A stretch of DNA of 44,990 nt from Lachnospiraceae bacterium (lineage in GTDB: Bacteria > Bacillota > Clostridia > Lachnospirales > Lachnospiraceae), in the NCBI GenBank assembly GCA_031263035.1, contig JAISGP010000018.1, positions 1 to 44,990 of the forward strand, read 5' to 3'. Below, piece after piece: positions 1-11,507 of this stretch (its first letter is position 1; every line of letters begins with the position of its first letter). A program made the translations under genes and the position numbers. The notes beneath the pieces were generated by a model. It had not been told where the DNA came from. It saw only the letters and a list, made by a program, of their open reading frames with translations, and ran no database searches.

Positions 1-24
1 TGTGGTGGTTAAGGATATAAAATT

Positions 25-474
25 ATGAAAAAAGATGTAGAAATAAAGATTACAGGTACTCAAGAATTAAAAGATGAAAATGGCAGAATTTCAAAAGATG
101 AAAATAAACTTTTGGCTACTGGGGAATATACAGAAGAAAAGGGAATCCATAAAATTAAATTTGAAGAAGTAACTGAGGAAGGTGTCTTTAACTCTGTTAT
201 TAAAATTTCTGAAAAGCATATTAGTGGAAAGCCGAAACTTACATTTGTACGAAGCAGTAATAAGAAGATTATTGCCCAGATGACTTATATATGTAATGAA
301 GAAACTTACAATAAATATGTCACACCTGTAGGAGAGATGGTTATAAATGTAGAAACGAAAGATATAAGTTTTAGCAAAATGGATAATCAAATTAATGCCC
401 TAATTAAATACAATCTTGGACTTGGAGAGGGTGAGAAGATAAAATCAAGGTTACATATAGAAATTAAAGAATGA
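25..474 (+). CDS. DUF1934 (YwiB-like) small beta-barrel protein
   Basis: A 149-residue soluble protein with no signal peptide or membrane segment. It matches the DUF1934/YwiB family pattern: an N-terminal VEIKITGTQ strand, a TGEYTEEKG turn near residues 32-40 followed by KFEEV, a central VTPVGEM motif near residue 100, and a C-terminal ALIKYNLGLGEGEK segment. Members are small Firmicute proteins with a lipocalin-like barrel and no firmly assigned biochemical role. The start has an AAGGA Shine-Dalgarno about eight bases upstream. It is followed by a hairpin terminator, so it is not part of the ATPase operon. Family assignment is fairly sure; function is unknown. Confidence 0.8.
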   Translation: MKKDVEIKITGTQELKDENGRISKDENKLLATGEYTEEKGIHKIKFEEVTEEGVFNSVIKISEKHISGKPKLTFVRSSNKKIIAQMTYICNEETYNKYVTPVGEMVINVETKDISFSKMDNQINALIKYNLGLGEGEKIKSRLHIEIKE

Positions 475-480
475 AACGGG

Positions 481-517
481 AAAAAAGTGGGTTACTAGAG
501 TAAACTGCTTTTTTTAA
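481..517 (+). terminator. Intrinsic terminator after DUF1934 gene
   Basis: The arms at 481-495 and 500-514 pair over about 14 positions, with two wobbles and one mismatch, around a four-base loop. The right arm runs into a T tract. Confidence 0.75.
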
Positions 518-822
518 CTAAATAAAGAGTATATAGCCCTTAAAATTGACAATGACATATCTTTCTTTAAATTATAATTATAAATAAATTCAAGAAAAAT
601 TGAATAAGTATACCAAAACAGATTGGTTTTTCTCAAATTCTTTGAAGAATTTTTGTTAGAATGTTTTTAATCTGAAACAATTTCATTAAAAATGGCATGA
701 ATTTTTTCAGTATTTATTGTAAATATTCATGCTTGTATAAAAATTGACTGAAAAATTTGGGACAATTCTCTTTATTATACTTAATATACATAATTCTTAC
801 TTGATTTTTTTGATAAAATACG
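518..822. other. AT-rich intergenic stretch, no gene seen
   Basis: About 300 bases with no convincing ORF. It holds an inverted repeat of nine bases (703-711 with 747-755, TTTTTCAGT/ACTGAAAAA) separated by 35 bases, which could fold in an RNA. TTGACA at 546 and TATAAT at 573 are 21 bases apart, too far for a standard promoter. Confidence 0.5.
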
Positions 823-851
823 TGGACAAAATCTAATGTAAAGTCTATAAT
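823..851 (+). promoter_or_regulatory. Sigma-A-type promoter of the V-ATPase operon
   Basis: TGGACA (823-828), a 17-base spacer and a perfect TATAAT (846-851) lie 63 bases upstream of the first ATPase start codon. This is the best promoter match in the gap. Confidence 0.75.
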
Positions 852-914
852 TGTTGTATGCGGATTTAAACATACGATAAGCATAAAAATACGAATGTGA
901 GAGGTGGTGAAACA

Positions 915-1223
915 ATGGTAGAAGAAACGATTCGCTCTATCAAAGAAGCCGAAGATCAGGCAGAACAACTGGTTATTAAATCAGAGAGTGATGCGGGAAA
1001 AGTAATCGATGATGCGAACCAAAAAGCAAGTGAGCTTAAGTCTTCCGGAATTAGTAAAGCTAAAAAGGAAGCAGCCGATGCACTGGAAGCCGCGAAAAAA
1101 GCTTCAGATGGTGATTACGAAAAGGCTAGTAAAGAGATGGAATCAGAGATCCTAGCATTGAAAGCATTAGCAGCCGATAAAGAAGGGGACGCAATCAAGG
1201 CTGTGATGAAGGAATTGGTTTAA
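915..1223 (+). CDS. ntpF: V-type ATP synthase peripheral stalk subunit (G/H, NtpF)
   Basis: A 102-residue, highly charged, Ala/Lys/Glu-rich protein that should form one long coiled-coil helix with no membrane segment. It belongs at the head of the operon, as ntpF does in Enterococcus hirae, and would pair with subunit E to form the peripheral stalk linking the A/B head to subunit I. An earlier in-frame ATG at 897 exists, but the GAGGTGG Shine-Dalgarno at 901-907 would then lie inside the coding region. The ATG at 915 follows that site by seven bases and is chosen. The family is poorly conserved in sequence, so the call rests on composition, length and gene order. Confidence 0.85.
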   Translation: MVEETIRSIKEAEDQAEQLVIKSESDAGKVIDDANQKASELKSSGISKAKKEAADALEAAKKASDGDYEKASKEMESEILALKALAADKEGDAIKAVMKELV

Positions 1224-1271
1224 CAGTTTACTTCATAATTTGCGAAAAATTAAATAAAGGAGGGATGTAAG

Positions 1272-3784
<2,513 letters not shown>

Positions 3785-3810
3785 TTTTAAATACTATTTG
3801 CAAATAAAGG

Positions 3811-3841
3811 AAAACCTTGCAAATGATATTGCAGAGTTTTT
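3811..3841 (+). terminator. Terminator-like hairpin between c-ring and E subunit genes
   Basis: The arms 3811-3822 and 3829-3840 (AAAACCTTGCAA / TTGCAGAGTTTT) pair with one mismatch and one wobble around a six-base loop and end in a T run. It lies inside the operon, so it would act as a partial terminator or an RNA-stabilising 3' end for the upstream ntpF-I-K transcript. Confidence 0.5.
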
Positions 3842-3887
3842 CACAAATAAGAATTGTTGAAACTAAGAGAAAACTTAAGGAGGAGAT

Positions 3888-4481
3888 ATGGCAGGATTAG
3901 ATAAAATGAAAGAACAAATCCTTAGCGAAGCGAAAGCTACTGCTTCTGAAAATATAAAAAAAGCTAACGAAGAAAGTGAAAAAATTCTTTCAAAAGCTAA
4001 AGCAGAATTAGAAAAAGAAGTAGCAGAAATCTCCAAAAAATCACAGGTTGCTGTCAAAAGCTATCAAGACAGAGTAATTTCAGGAATAGACCTAAAAAGA
4101 AGAACAGAACTTTTAGGTGCGAAACAAGAAGTTATATCAGAAGTTTTAGATAAAGCTTATGCATCAATCAAAGATATGGAAACAGAGGAATATTTTCAAT
4201 TAATTAAAAAGTTACTTGAGAAATATGTTCAAAAAGATGCAGGAGAAATTTACTTCTCTAAAAAGGATTTAGACAGAATTCCAAGTGGATTTGAAAGTGA
4301 AATATCTAAAATCGCTGAAGAAAAAGGCGGAAAACTTACACTGGCTTCTGAAGCTAAGAATATAGCAGATGGATTTATCCTAGTTTATGGTGGAATTGAT
4401 GAGAATTGTACTATAAAAGCTATGTTTGATGCTAAAAGAGATGAATTATCAGACAGTGTATATAAAATGTTGTTCTCGTAG
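3888..4481 (+). CDS. ntpE: V-type ATP synthase subunit E
   Basis: A 197-residue soluble protein. Residues 1-75 are a charged Ala/Lys/Glu-rich helix typical of the E-subunit coiled coil, followed by a globular C-terminal domain ending DGFILVYGGIDENCTIKAMF, the conserved E-subunit core. With NtpF it forms the peripheral stalks that hold the A3B3 head against rotation. AAGGAGG lies upstream of the ATG. It is separated from ntpK by about 100 bases that carry a hairpin, the widest gap within the operon, so its level may be set separately. Confidence 0.93.
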   Translation: MAGLDKMKEQILSEAKATASENIKKANEESEKILSKAKAELEKEVAEISKKSQVAVKSYQDRVISGIDLKRRTELLGAKQEVISEVLDKAYASIKDMETEEYFQLIKKLLEKYVQKDAGEIYFSKKDLDRIPSGFESEISKIAEEKGGKLTLASEAKNIADGFILVYGGIDENCTIKAMFDAKRDELSDSVYKMLFS

Positions 4482-4507
4482 TAGCGCAAAAGACATGGAG
4501 GAAAATT

Positions 4508-5473
4508 ATGGCAGAACAGTTTACCTATGCAGTTGCGCGTATACGAGCTTTAGAGGTAAGTCTATTTAATAATGCTACAATTGATGGAATTATTACATCG
4601 CCAAGTTACGAAAGTGCAATCCAGTATTTGCAAGAAAAAGGCTGGGGAGATGCTTCCACAACTAAGGCAGATGAGATTCTAAAAAAAGAGGAAGAGAAAA
4701 TCTGGGAGGTTGTAAAAGACCTTCATGTGGATATGAAATACTTCCAAGTATTATCATTACCAAAAGATTTTCATAATCTAAAAGCAGCAATCAAAGAAAG
4801 TACCAATACAGAAAAAGGATTAGACATCTACTATGAAGATGCTAATCTTAAAAAGGACTTTCTTCTTGAAATCCTTGCTGCAAAAGACTATTTTAAACTT
4901 CCTGAAAACATGCAACATCCGGCAGAAGATGCTTATGAAGCATTACTTCATACAGGTGATGGACAGCTTTGCGATTTAATTATTGATAGAGCTTGTCTGG
5001 ATGCTATTTATGAAGCCGGACAGAAATCAGATGCTTCTATAATTAAGGAATATGCTGAAAGTACAGTTGCAGTAGCAGATATTAAAATAGCAGTTAGAAG
5101 TGCAAAGACTAATAAAACCTTAGAGTTTATGAATCGTGCAATGGCTAAGTGTGATAGTCTAAATGTTGACCAACTTGCTAAAGCTGCCCTCCAAGGATCA
5201 GATAGTTTAAAAGACTATCTAATGGGAACAGCTTATAAAGAAGGTGCAGAAGCTTTAGGAACTTCACCTTCTGAATTCGAACGTTGGTGTGACAACAAGA
5301 TTATTGAAACAATAAGTCCACAAAAATATCGTGCATTTACAATTGGACCGGTTATAGCCTATGTAATTGCAAGACAAAATGAAATAAAAACTGTTAGGAT
5401 TATTCTTACAGGGAAAGCCAATAACTTGTCAGAAGATTCTATCAGAGAAAGGGTAAGGGAGATGTATGTATAA
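4508..5473 (+). CDS. ntpC: V-type ATP synthase subunit C (d subunit)
   Basis: A 321-residue, mostly helical soluble protein matching the V-ATPase C/d family. It opens with FTYAVARIRALEVSLF and ends with the conserved segment FTIGPVIAYVIARQNEIKTVRIILTGKAN (shown here only in part as the motif GPVIAYVIARQNEIK). It sits as a funnel on top of the c ring and couples the central stalk to it. GGAGG precedes the ATG. The last codons overlap the start of the next gene by eight bases, which suggests translational coupling of C and F subunits. Confidence 0.94.
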   Translation: MAEQFTYAVARIRALEVSLFNNATIDGIITSPSYESAIQYLQEKGWGDASTTKADEILKKEEEKIWEVVKDLHVDMKYFQVLSLPKDFHNLKAAIKESTNTEKGLDIYYEDANLKKDFLLEILAAKDYFKLPENMQHPAEDAYEALLHTGDGQLCDLIIDRACLDAIYEAGQKSDASIIKEYAESTVAVADIKIAVRSAKTNKTLEFMNRAMAKCDSLNVDQLAKAALQGSDSLKDYLMGTAYKEGAEALGTSPSEFERWCDNKIIETISPQKYRAFTIGPVIAYVIARQNEIKTVRIILTGKANNLSEDSIRERVREMYV

Positions 5474-5789
5474 GATTGGTGTAATGGGAGACTATGATAG
5501 TATTTATGGTTTCGCTGCACTGGGTCTTGAAACATTTCCTGTTAAAGACCCGGAAGAAGCTAAAAAAATATTAGATACTCTCGTAGTTTCAGGATATGGA
5601 ATTGTCTATATTACTGAAGAGTGGGCAAGTATCTTACATAGAGAAATCGAAAAACATGGTAGTAATATAACACCCGCCATCATCCAAATACCTGGAATAT
5701 CAGGTAATACAGGAGCCGGTATAACGGGTGTAAAGAAATCTGTTGAGCAAGCAGTAGGCTCCGATATACTATTTGGCGAAAATAATTAG
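5466..5789 (+). CDS. ntpG: V-type ATP synthase subunit F (NtpG)
   Basis: A 107-residue alpha/beta protein of the V-ATPase F family. It starts MYKIGVMGDYDSIYGFAALG, with a Rossmann-like first strand and loop, and has the conserved YGIVYITEEWA segment in the middle. It binds the central shaft subunit D and takes part in the rotor axle and its regulation. It overlaps ntpC by eight bases, with a GGGAG site inside the end of ntpC. The gene order ntpC-ntpG-ntpA agrees with E. hirae. Confidence 0.92.
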   Translation: MYKIGVMGDYDSIYGFAALGLETFPVKDPEEAKKILDTLVVSGYGIVYITEEWASILHREIEKHGSNITPAIIQIPGISGNTGAGITGVKKSVEQAVGSDILFGENN

Positions 5790-5811
5790 GAAAGGTGGGT
5801 GATTCTTCAAA

Positions 5812-7593
5812 ATGAGTACAGGTAGAATTAAAAAAGTTGCAGGACCTTTAGTTGTTGCTGAAGGAATGCGTGACGCGAACATGTCTGACGTTGTTCGTGT
5901 AAGTGAAGAAAGACTTATTGGAGAAATCATTGAGATTCATGGAGATGAAGCCTCAATACAAGTATATGAAGAAACATCAGGATTACAGCCTGGAGAGCCA
6001 GTAGAATCTACAAATAAACCTATGTCTGTTGAACTTGGACCGGGACTTATTTCTAGTATCTATGACGGTATCCAAAGACCTCTTGATGATATTATGAAAA
6101 TTTCAGGAAACAACTTAGCACGTGGTGTTGAAGTTGCTTCTCTAAAAAGAGATAAAAAATGGACTTTTAATCCAACAGTAGCTGTTGGTGATAAGGTAGT
6201 TACAGGTGACATAATCGGAACTGTTGTTGAAACAGAAAGTGTTACTCAAAAAATTATGGCTCCTTATGGAGATGGTGCATCTCTTATATCAGGAACTATT
6301 AAAGAAATTAAATCAGGTGAATTTACAGTTTCAGAACCTGTAGGTGTACTTGAAACAGAAAGCGGAGATGTAGAGCTTTTCATGATGCAATCTTGGCCAG
6401 TTCGTAAAGGACGTCCATATGCTAAGAAATTACCTCTAGATCAACCTCTTGTAACAGGACAACGTGTTGTAGATATGTTCTTCCCAATAGCTAAAGGTGG
6501 AGTTGCTGCAGTTCCGGGACCTTTCGGTTCAGGTAAAACTGTTATCCAGCATCAGCTTGCTAAATGGGCAGAAGCAGATATAGTTGTATATATTGGTTGT
6601 GGAGAACGTGGGAATGAGATGACAGACGTTCTTAATGAATTCCCAGAACTAAAAGACCCTAAGACAGGTCGTTCTCTTATGGAAAGAACTGTTCTTATAG
6701 CTAACACATCAGATATGCCCGTTGCAGCTCGTGAGGCTTCTATTTACACAGGTATTACAATTGCCGAATATTTCCGTGATATGGGTTATTCAGTAGCTCT
6801 TATGGCAGATAGTACATCTCGTTGGGCTGAGGCACTTCGTGAAATGTCTGGACGTCTTGAAGAGATGCCTGGTGAAGAAGGATATCCTGCATATCTTGGT
6901 TCACGTCTTGCAGAATTCTATGAGAGAGCCGGACGTGTAGTTGCAAATGGTTCTGAAGGACGTATAGGTGAACTTAGTGCCATCGGTGCTGTTTCTCCTC
7001 CAGGTGGAGATATTTCAGAGCCGGTATCTCAAGCTACTTTACGTATCGTTAAAGTATTCTGGGCTCTAGATGCTAACCTAGCTTATGCTCGTCACTTCCC
7101 AGCTATTAACTGGTTAACAAGTTATTCTCTATATCTTGATAATACATCATCTTGGTTTAATGCAAATGTACATGAAGACTGGATGGCAGGACGTCAAGAG
7201 ATGATGAATATTCTTCAAGATGAGTCAGAACTTGATGAAATCGTTAAAATGGTAGGTATGGATGCACTTTCTCCTATAGACAGAATTAAGATGGAAGCAG
7301 CCAGATCTATTCGTGAAGATTTCCTTAACCAAAACTCATTTGATGATATTGATACATATACATCTCTTGAAAAACAATATCTTATGATGAAACTTGTTCT
7401 TGCATTCTATGATAAAGCAGTAGAAGCATTAGATGGTGGAGCATCTCTAAATGCACTTATTTCTATGCCGGTTCGTGAAGCAATTGGTCGTTTCAAATAT
7501 GTACATCAAGAAGATATCAATAAGAGATATGAAGAAGTAAGTAATCAATTAAGCGAAGAAGTAGCGGGAACATTTGGAAAGGAGGACTTCTAG
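5812..7593 (+). CDS. ntpA: V-type ATP synthase catalytic subunit A
   Basis: A 593-residue catalytic subunit. It has an N-terminal beta barrel (about 1-70), the A-subunit-specific insert (about 110-190), and a nucleotide-binding domain with the P-loop GPFGSGKT near residues 237-244 and the catalytic GERGNEM motif about 30 residues later. The helical C-terminal domain ends the protein. ATP hydrolysis here drives rotation of the D/F shaft and ion pumping through I and K. Length is normal for the family (580-600). The stop overlaps the Shine-Dalgarno of ntpB, so A and B are probably made in equal amounts, as needed for the A3B3 ring. Confidence 0.98.
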   Translation: MSTGRIKKVAGPLVVAEGMRDANMSDVVRVSEERLIGEIIEIHGDEASIQVYEETSGLQPGEPVESTNKPMSVELGPGLISSIYDGIQRPLDDIMKISGNNLARGVEVASLKRDKKWTFNPTVAVGDKVVTGDIIGTVVETESVTQKIMAPYGDGASLISGTIKEIKSGEFTVSEPVGVLETESGDVELFMMQSWPVRKGRPYAKKLPLDQPLVTGQRVVDMFFPIAKGGVAAVPGPFGSGKTVIQHQLAKWAEADIVVYIGCGERGNEMTDVLNEFPELKDPKTGRSLMERTVLIANTSDMPVAAREASIYTGITIAEYFRDMGYSVALMADSTSRWAEALREMSGRLEEMPGEEGYPAYLGSRLAEFYERAGRVVANGSEGRIGELSAIGAVSPPGGDISEPVSQATLRIVKVFWALDANLAYARHFPAINWLTSYSLYLDNTSSWFNANVHEDWMAGRQEMMNILQDESELDEIVKMVGMDALSPIDRIKMEAARSIREDFLNQNSFDDIDTYTSLEKQYLMMKLVLAFYDKAVEALDGGASLNALISMPVREAIGRFKYVHQEDINKRYEEVSNQLSEEVAGTFGKEDF

Positions 7594-7596
7594 ATT

Positions 7597-8970
7597 ATGC
7601 CAAAAGAGTATAGAACTATACAAGAAGTTGCCGGACCTTTGATGTTGGTCCGCGGGGTTTCTGATGTATCATATGATGAACTAGGAGAGATTGAACTTGC
7701 CGATGGATCAATAAGACGTTGTAAAGTCCTTGAGATTAACGGTTCAGATGCTCTTGTTCAATTATTTGAAGTTGCATCAGGTATTAATATTAGTAATTCC
7801 AAAGTTAGATTCCTTGGAAAGAGCCTTGAGCTTGGAGTTTCTGAGGATATGCTTGGACGTATCTTTGACGGAATGGGACGTCCAATAGATGGAAAACCAG
7901 AGATTTTGCCAGACGAAAGAAGAGATATTAACGGTCTCCCCATGAATCCGGCAGCTCGTGCTTTCCCTAATGAGTTTATTCAAACTGGAGTTTCAGGAAT
8001 TGACGGACTTAACACACTAGTTCGTGGTCAAAAACTTCCTATTTTCTCAGCATCAGGACTTCCTCATGCTAACCTTGCAGCTCAAATAGCAAGACAAGCT
8101 AAGGTTCGTGGAAAAGATGAAGATTTCGCCGTTGTATTTGCAGCTATGGGTGTTACATTCGATGAATATAACTTCTTTAAGAATTCATTTGAAGAAACAG
8201 GTGCTATTGATAGAACAGTTCTTTTCGTAAACTTAGCAGATGACCCTGCTGTAGAGCGTATATCTACACCACGTATGGCTCTTACAGCTGCTGAATATCT
8301 TGCATTTGAAAAGAATTATCATGTACTTGTAATCCTTACTGATATAACTAACTACGCAGATGCTCTTCGTGAGGTTTCTGCAGCTCGTAAGGAAGTTCCA
8401 GGTCGTCGTGGATATCCGGGATATATGTATACTGACCTTGCTACTTTATATGAGAGAGCAGGACGTCAACATGGAAAAGATGGTTCAATCACGATGATTC
8501 CTATCTTAACCATGCCTGAAGATGATAAAACTCATCCAATCCCTGACCTTACAGGATATATCACAGAAGGACAAGTTATTCTATCTCGTGATCTTTATCG
8601 TAAAGGTATTGAGCCTCCAATTGATGTTCTTCCATCACTATCACGTCTAAAAGATAAAGGTATTGGTGAAGGAAAGACAAGAGGAGATCATAAAGATACA
8701 ATGAATCAGCTCTTCGCATGTTACTCTCGTGGTAAAGATGCGAAAGAACTTATGACAATCCTAGGTGAAGCTGCTCTAACAGATATAGATATTCTTTATG
8801 CTAAATTTGCAGATGCATTTGAGCAAGAATATGTAAATCAAGGATATAATTCTGATAGAACTATAGAAGAAACTCTTGAGATAGGTTGGAAACTTCTTCG
8901 TATGCTTCCAAGAACAGAGCTTAAACGTATCAATGATAAATGGCTTGATAAGTATTATGATGCAGAGTAG
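7597..8970 (+). CDS. ntpB: V-type ATP synthase regulatory subunit B
   Basis: A 457-residue homologue of the A subunit that lacks a working P-loop: the equivalent position reads [14 protein letters not shown], typical of B subunits. It alternates with A in the A3B3 head and adds the arginine that completes the catalytic site at the interface. Conserved B-subunit stretches such as [21 protein letters not shown] (given here in part as [19 protein letters not shown]) and [20 protein letters not shown] are present. The start lies three bases after the ntpA stop, with GGAGG inside the end of ntpA. Length is normal. Confidence 0.98.
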   Translation: MPKEYRTIQEVAGPLMLVRGVSDVSYDELGEIELADGSIRRCKVLEINGSDALVQLFEVASGINISNSKVRFLGKSLELGVSEDMLGRIFDGMGRPIDGKPEILPDERRDINGLPMNPAARAFPNEFIQTGVSGIDGLNTLVRGQKLPIFSASGLPHANLAAQIARQAKVRGKDEDFAVVFAAMGVTFDEYNFFKNSFEETGAIDRTVLFVNLADDPAVERISTPRMALTAAEYLAFEKNYHVLVILTDITNYADALREVSAARKEVPGRRGYPGYMYTDLATLYERAGRQHGKDGSITMIPILTMPEDDKTHPIPDLTGYITEGQVILSRDLYRKGIEPPIDVLPSLSRLKDKGIGEGKTRGDHKDTMNQLFACYSRGKDAKELMTILGEAALTDIDILYAKFADAFEQEYVNQGYNSDRTIEETLEIGWKLLRMLPRTELKRINDKWLDKYYDAE

Positions 8971-8981
8971 GAGGTGATACT

Positions 8982-9692
8982 ATGGCATCTACCACTGTTA
9001 CTCCTACACGTATGGAGCTTACGAAGCAGAAGAAAAAGTTAGCCACAGCTGTTAAGGGACATAAGTTACTTAAAGATAAACGAGATGAACTTATGAGACA
9101 ATTCCTTGACCTAGTTAGGGAAAACATGGAGCTTCGTATAAAGGTAGAGGCAGGTATAACTTCTGCAAATACTAACTTTGTCATTGCTAAAGCCGGAATG
9201 GATGGGGCTACATTAAATACTGCCCTAATGTCTCCTAAGCAAGAGGTACATTTATCAGTTTCAAATAAAAACGTTATGAGTGTTGATATACCGGTTTTTG
9301 ATATAACAACGAAAACTGCTGATGCAAATGATATATATTCATATGGATTTGCATTTACATCATCTGACCTAGATGCAGCAGTAAAAAGCTTGGCTGATAT
9401 ATTACCTGATATGCTGGAACTTGCAGAAAAAGAAAAAGCCTGTCAACTTATGGCTTCTGAAATTGAAAAAACAAGACGTCGTGTAAACGCCCTTGAACAT
9501 GTAATAATTCCTGAAGCCCAAGTAAATATTAAATATATTAAAATGAAATTAGATGAAAATGAAAGAAGCTCTCAAATCCGCCTTATGAAAGTCAAAGACA
9601 TGATGCTAGAAGAAGCACATAACTTTGCTGAGAAAGATGCGGCTCGTGCAGCAGAAAAAGTTGCCAAAGAACGAGAAATGTATGGAGCGTAA
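8982..9692 (+). CDS. ntpD: V-type ATP synthase subunit D (central shaft)
   Basis: A 236-residue, largely helical protein with the diagnostic N-terminus TPTRMELTKQKKKLATAVKG and a long C-terminal helix containing RRVNALEHVIIP. The two end helices form the antiparallel coiled coil that turns inside the A3B3 head. It is slightly longer than many bacterial D subunits (about 205-215) because of an Ala/Glu/Lys-rich tail. AGGAGGTGATACT precedes the ATG. It is the last gene of the operon: no ntpH or ntpJ follows, and a strong terminator starts 20 bases after the stop. Confidence 0.95.
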   Translation: MASTTVTPTRMELTKQKKKLATAVKGHKLLKDKRDELMRQFLDLVRENMELRIKVEAGITSANTNFVIAKAGMDGATLNTALMSPKQEVHLSVSNKNVMSVDIPVFDITTKTADANDIYSYGFAFTSSDLDAAVKSLADILPDMLELAEKEKACQLMASEIEKTRRRVNALEHVIIPEAQVNIKYIKMKLDENERSSQIRLMKVKDMMLEEAHNFAEKDAARAAEKVAKEREMYGA

Positions 9693-9712
9693 AATTTATC
9701 TATAACAAAATG

Positions 9713-9762
9713 AAATACACACTGTCGTCAAAGCTTGCTTTGTATGATAGTGTGTATTTTTG
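9713..9762 (+). terminator. Strong intrinsic terminator of the V-ATPase operon
   Basis: A stem of about 20 positions (9713-9733 with 9738-9760; the outer arm reads AATACACACT) closes a four-base loop and is followed by T-rich sequence. It is the most stable hairpin noticed in the window. Confidence 0.9.
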
Positions 9763-9862
9763 TTTTGTTGAAAAAAATAGACATTTTCCTACTCAATGCT
9801 ACCTTGTGAACATAAAAAGTATCAATTGTGAAGAAAATTTGTACAAATCTACATAAATTAGC

Positions 9863-9891
9863 TTGACTTTAACTCTTTAAGTTGGTAAAAT
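9863..9891 (+). promoter_or_regulatory. Promoter of the TSUP gene
   Basis: TTGACT (9863-9868), exactly 17 bases, then TAAAAT (9886-9891). Transcription should start near 9898, leaving a leader of about 125 bases before the ATG. Confidence 0.7.
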
Positions 9892-9897
9892 CTATGC

Positions 9898-10014
9898 ATA
9901 ACAAAAAACAGGCAAAGGTTTTTTGATATAGTCAATCGGGGGTCTATATCATCTGGTTAATAAGAACCATTGCTAGTTGTTATAAAAACAATAACCATAA
10001 AAACAAAATATTGG
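9898..10014 (+). other. Long 5' leader with several small hairpins
   Basis: Untranslated leader of the TSUP mRNA. A seven-pair stem GATATAG/CTATATC encloses a G-rich loop with a GGGGG run (about 9924-9951). It is followed by a short TGGTT/AACCA stem and a GTTGTT/AACAATAAC arm pair. I do not recognise a known riboswitch class, and it has no clear terminator stem. It may be a structured regulatory leader or plain AT-rich sequence. Confidence 0.35.
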
Positions 10015-10025
10015 AGGGAAGTAAT

Positions 10026-10919
10026 ATGGATGCTGTTTTAATTTTAAGAATAGTTCTTATCGCTTGGACACTTGTTTTCTTAGTATACATGATTAAAGAT
10101 TGTATGGCTCATAAAGAAGACTTTGATGGAAAACACATGATTGCTCTTGCTATAATCGGTGCAATCACTAACTTCTTAGATACACTTGGTATTGGATCTT
10201 TCGCAACAACTCAAGCAGGATTTAAATTCACTAAATCAAGCCCAGATGCTATTATGCCTGGTACACTTAACGTAGGTGATACAGTTCCTGTAGTTCTTGA
10301 AGCAGTTCTTTTCTTTGGAGCTATCGAACTTGATCCAATCCTTTTAGTAGGTTTCCTTGCAGCAGCTGTTATTGGAGCTGTTATTGGAGCAGGTATCGTT
10401 GTTAAATGGCCAGTTAAGATTGTACGTATCGCTCTTGGTGCTGCACTTTTAATTCTTGCTATTATCATGTTCTGTAGACAACTTGGAGTTGGACCTTTTG
10501 GTGCTACTGGTACAATCACTACATTAGCTAAATTAGGAATGGTTAAATTCGTAATTGGTCTTGTAGTTAACTTCGTACTTGGAGCTCTTATGACAATTGG
10601 TGTTGGTCTTTATGCACCTTGTATGGCTCTTATCGGAGCACTTGGTATGAACATTGGAGCTGCATTCCCAATCATGATGGGTTCTTGTGCATTCCTTATG
10701 CCTTCAGCAGGTATTAAATTCGTTAAAGAAGGAAAATATGATAGAAAAGCTTCTATCATGCTTTCAATCTTTGGTGCTATTGGTGTATTAATTGCTTATT
10801 ACATAGTTAAGAGCTTACCACTTACAATTCTTACATATGTTGTAATCGTTGTAATGATCTTTACATCAATTACATTCTTCTATGATGCTTCTAAATCAGT
10901 AGCAGATGTAAAAGAATAA
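10026..10919 (+). CDS. TSUP (TauE/SafE) family membrane permease
   Basis: A 297-residue protein with about eight hydrophobic segments and the two-fold repeated layout of the TauE/SafE (TSUP) family, often linked to export of sulfite, sulfonates or sulfoacetate. The first half carries AIIGAITNFLDTLGIGSFATT and the second half the matching MTIGVGLYAPCMALIGALG. An earlier TTG at 10011 is in frame, but GGAGGG at 10013-10018 would then be coding, so the ATG at 10026 is the better start. The gene has its own promoter, leader and terminator. The transported substrate cannot be read from sequence. Confidence 0.88.
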   Translation: MDAVLILRIVLIAWTLVFLVYMIKDCMAHKEDFDGKHMIALAIIGAITNFLDTLGIGSFATTQAGFKFTKSSPDAIMPGTLNVGDTVPVVLEAVLFFGAIELDPILLVGFLAAAVIGAVIGAGIVVKWPVKIVRIALGAALLILAIIMFCRQLGVGPFGATGTITTLAKLGMVKFVIGLVVNFVLGALMTIGVGLYAPCMALIGALGMNIGAAFPIMMGSCAFLMPSAGIKFVKEGKYDRKASIMLSIFGAIGVLIAYYIVKSLPLTILTYVVIVVMIFTSITFFYDASKSVADVKE

Positions 10920-10948
10920 GATTTAAAAGTATAATTTGATTTCAATAT

Positions 10949-10985
10949 AAAACAGGTATCAAGCTAAGCTCGATACCTGTTTTTG
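10949..10985. terminator. Bidirectional terminator between convergent genes
   Basis: AACAGGTATC (10951-10960) pairs with GATACCTGTT (10972-10981) plus flanking A/T pairs, with T runs on both strands. It serves the TSUP gene on + and the DUF5684 pair on the - strand. Confidence 0.88.
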
Positions 10986-10998
10986 TGTATGAAAGTTT

Positions 10999-11487
10999 TT
11001 AATTAAAATAATCATCGATCTTCTTTGGAATTAAGTTATTTTTAAAATCTTTTAGCTTAAATTGTTGTACAGCTGTATATTTACTGGTGTCTGAAAATGC
11101 AACTGCAAATAGCGTTAAGCTGGAAAAACCAATTGCTAATATAGTACCCATTGTTTTAAATTTAAAAGCTAAAGCTATTCTATATCCCAAATATAATGAA
11201 TATATTACATTAACAAAGGGTATATAACTTAGTATAAAGAACCATCCGTTACCAATTATTAATTTGTTTAAAGTATAATTGCTATAAAATGGTATCCAAG
11301 CTTTCCATGGCTTTTCGCCACATTTTTTAAATACTTGCCAATTTACTCCAACAAACATTAGTATAAGAAACCAAATCAATGGACTTGTAAGAAAAATTGA
11401 AAGAGTATTTATAAAGTCGCTAAATGAATGGATAGATATTTCTGAAGAAAGTTCTTTTATTAGGTATATAAAATATAAGTATTGCAT
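10999..11487 (-). CDS. DUF5684-type membrane protein (second of a pair)
   Basis: A 162-residue protein with four or so membrane segments. It shows the DUF5684 pattern: a helix leading to WQVFKKCGEKPWKAWIPFYS, then IIGNGWFFILSYIPFVNVIY, a YLGYRIALAFKFK segment, and a short C-terminal soluble tail with YTAVQQF. The family is found next to signal peptidases and envelope genes in Firmicutes, and its biochemical role is not known. The start has a weak GAGG site ten bases upstream. It follows its paralogue by 20 bases and shares the same transcription unit, ending at the bidirectional terminator. Confidence 0.72.
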   Translation of the reverse strand: MQYLYFIYLIKELSSEISIHSFSDFINTLSIFLTSPLIWFLILMFVGVNWQVFKKCGEKPWKAWIPFYSNYTLNKLIIGNGWFFILSYIPFVNVIYSLYLGYRIALAFKFKTMGTILAIGFSSLTLFAVAFSDTSKYTAVQQFKLKDFKNNLIPKKIDDYFN

Positions 11488-11507
11488 ATATTTATTCGCC
11501 TCTTTTC

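Noticed and set aside
546-578. TTGACA...TATAAT as a promoter for the V-ATPase operon.
   Set aside because: The spacer is 21 bases; the pair at 823-851 with 17 bases is much better and closer to the gene.
897-914. Earlier in-frame ATG for the first V-ATPase gene.
   Set aside because: It would place the Shine-Dalgarno GAGGTGG within the coding sequence.
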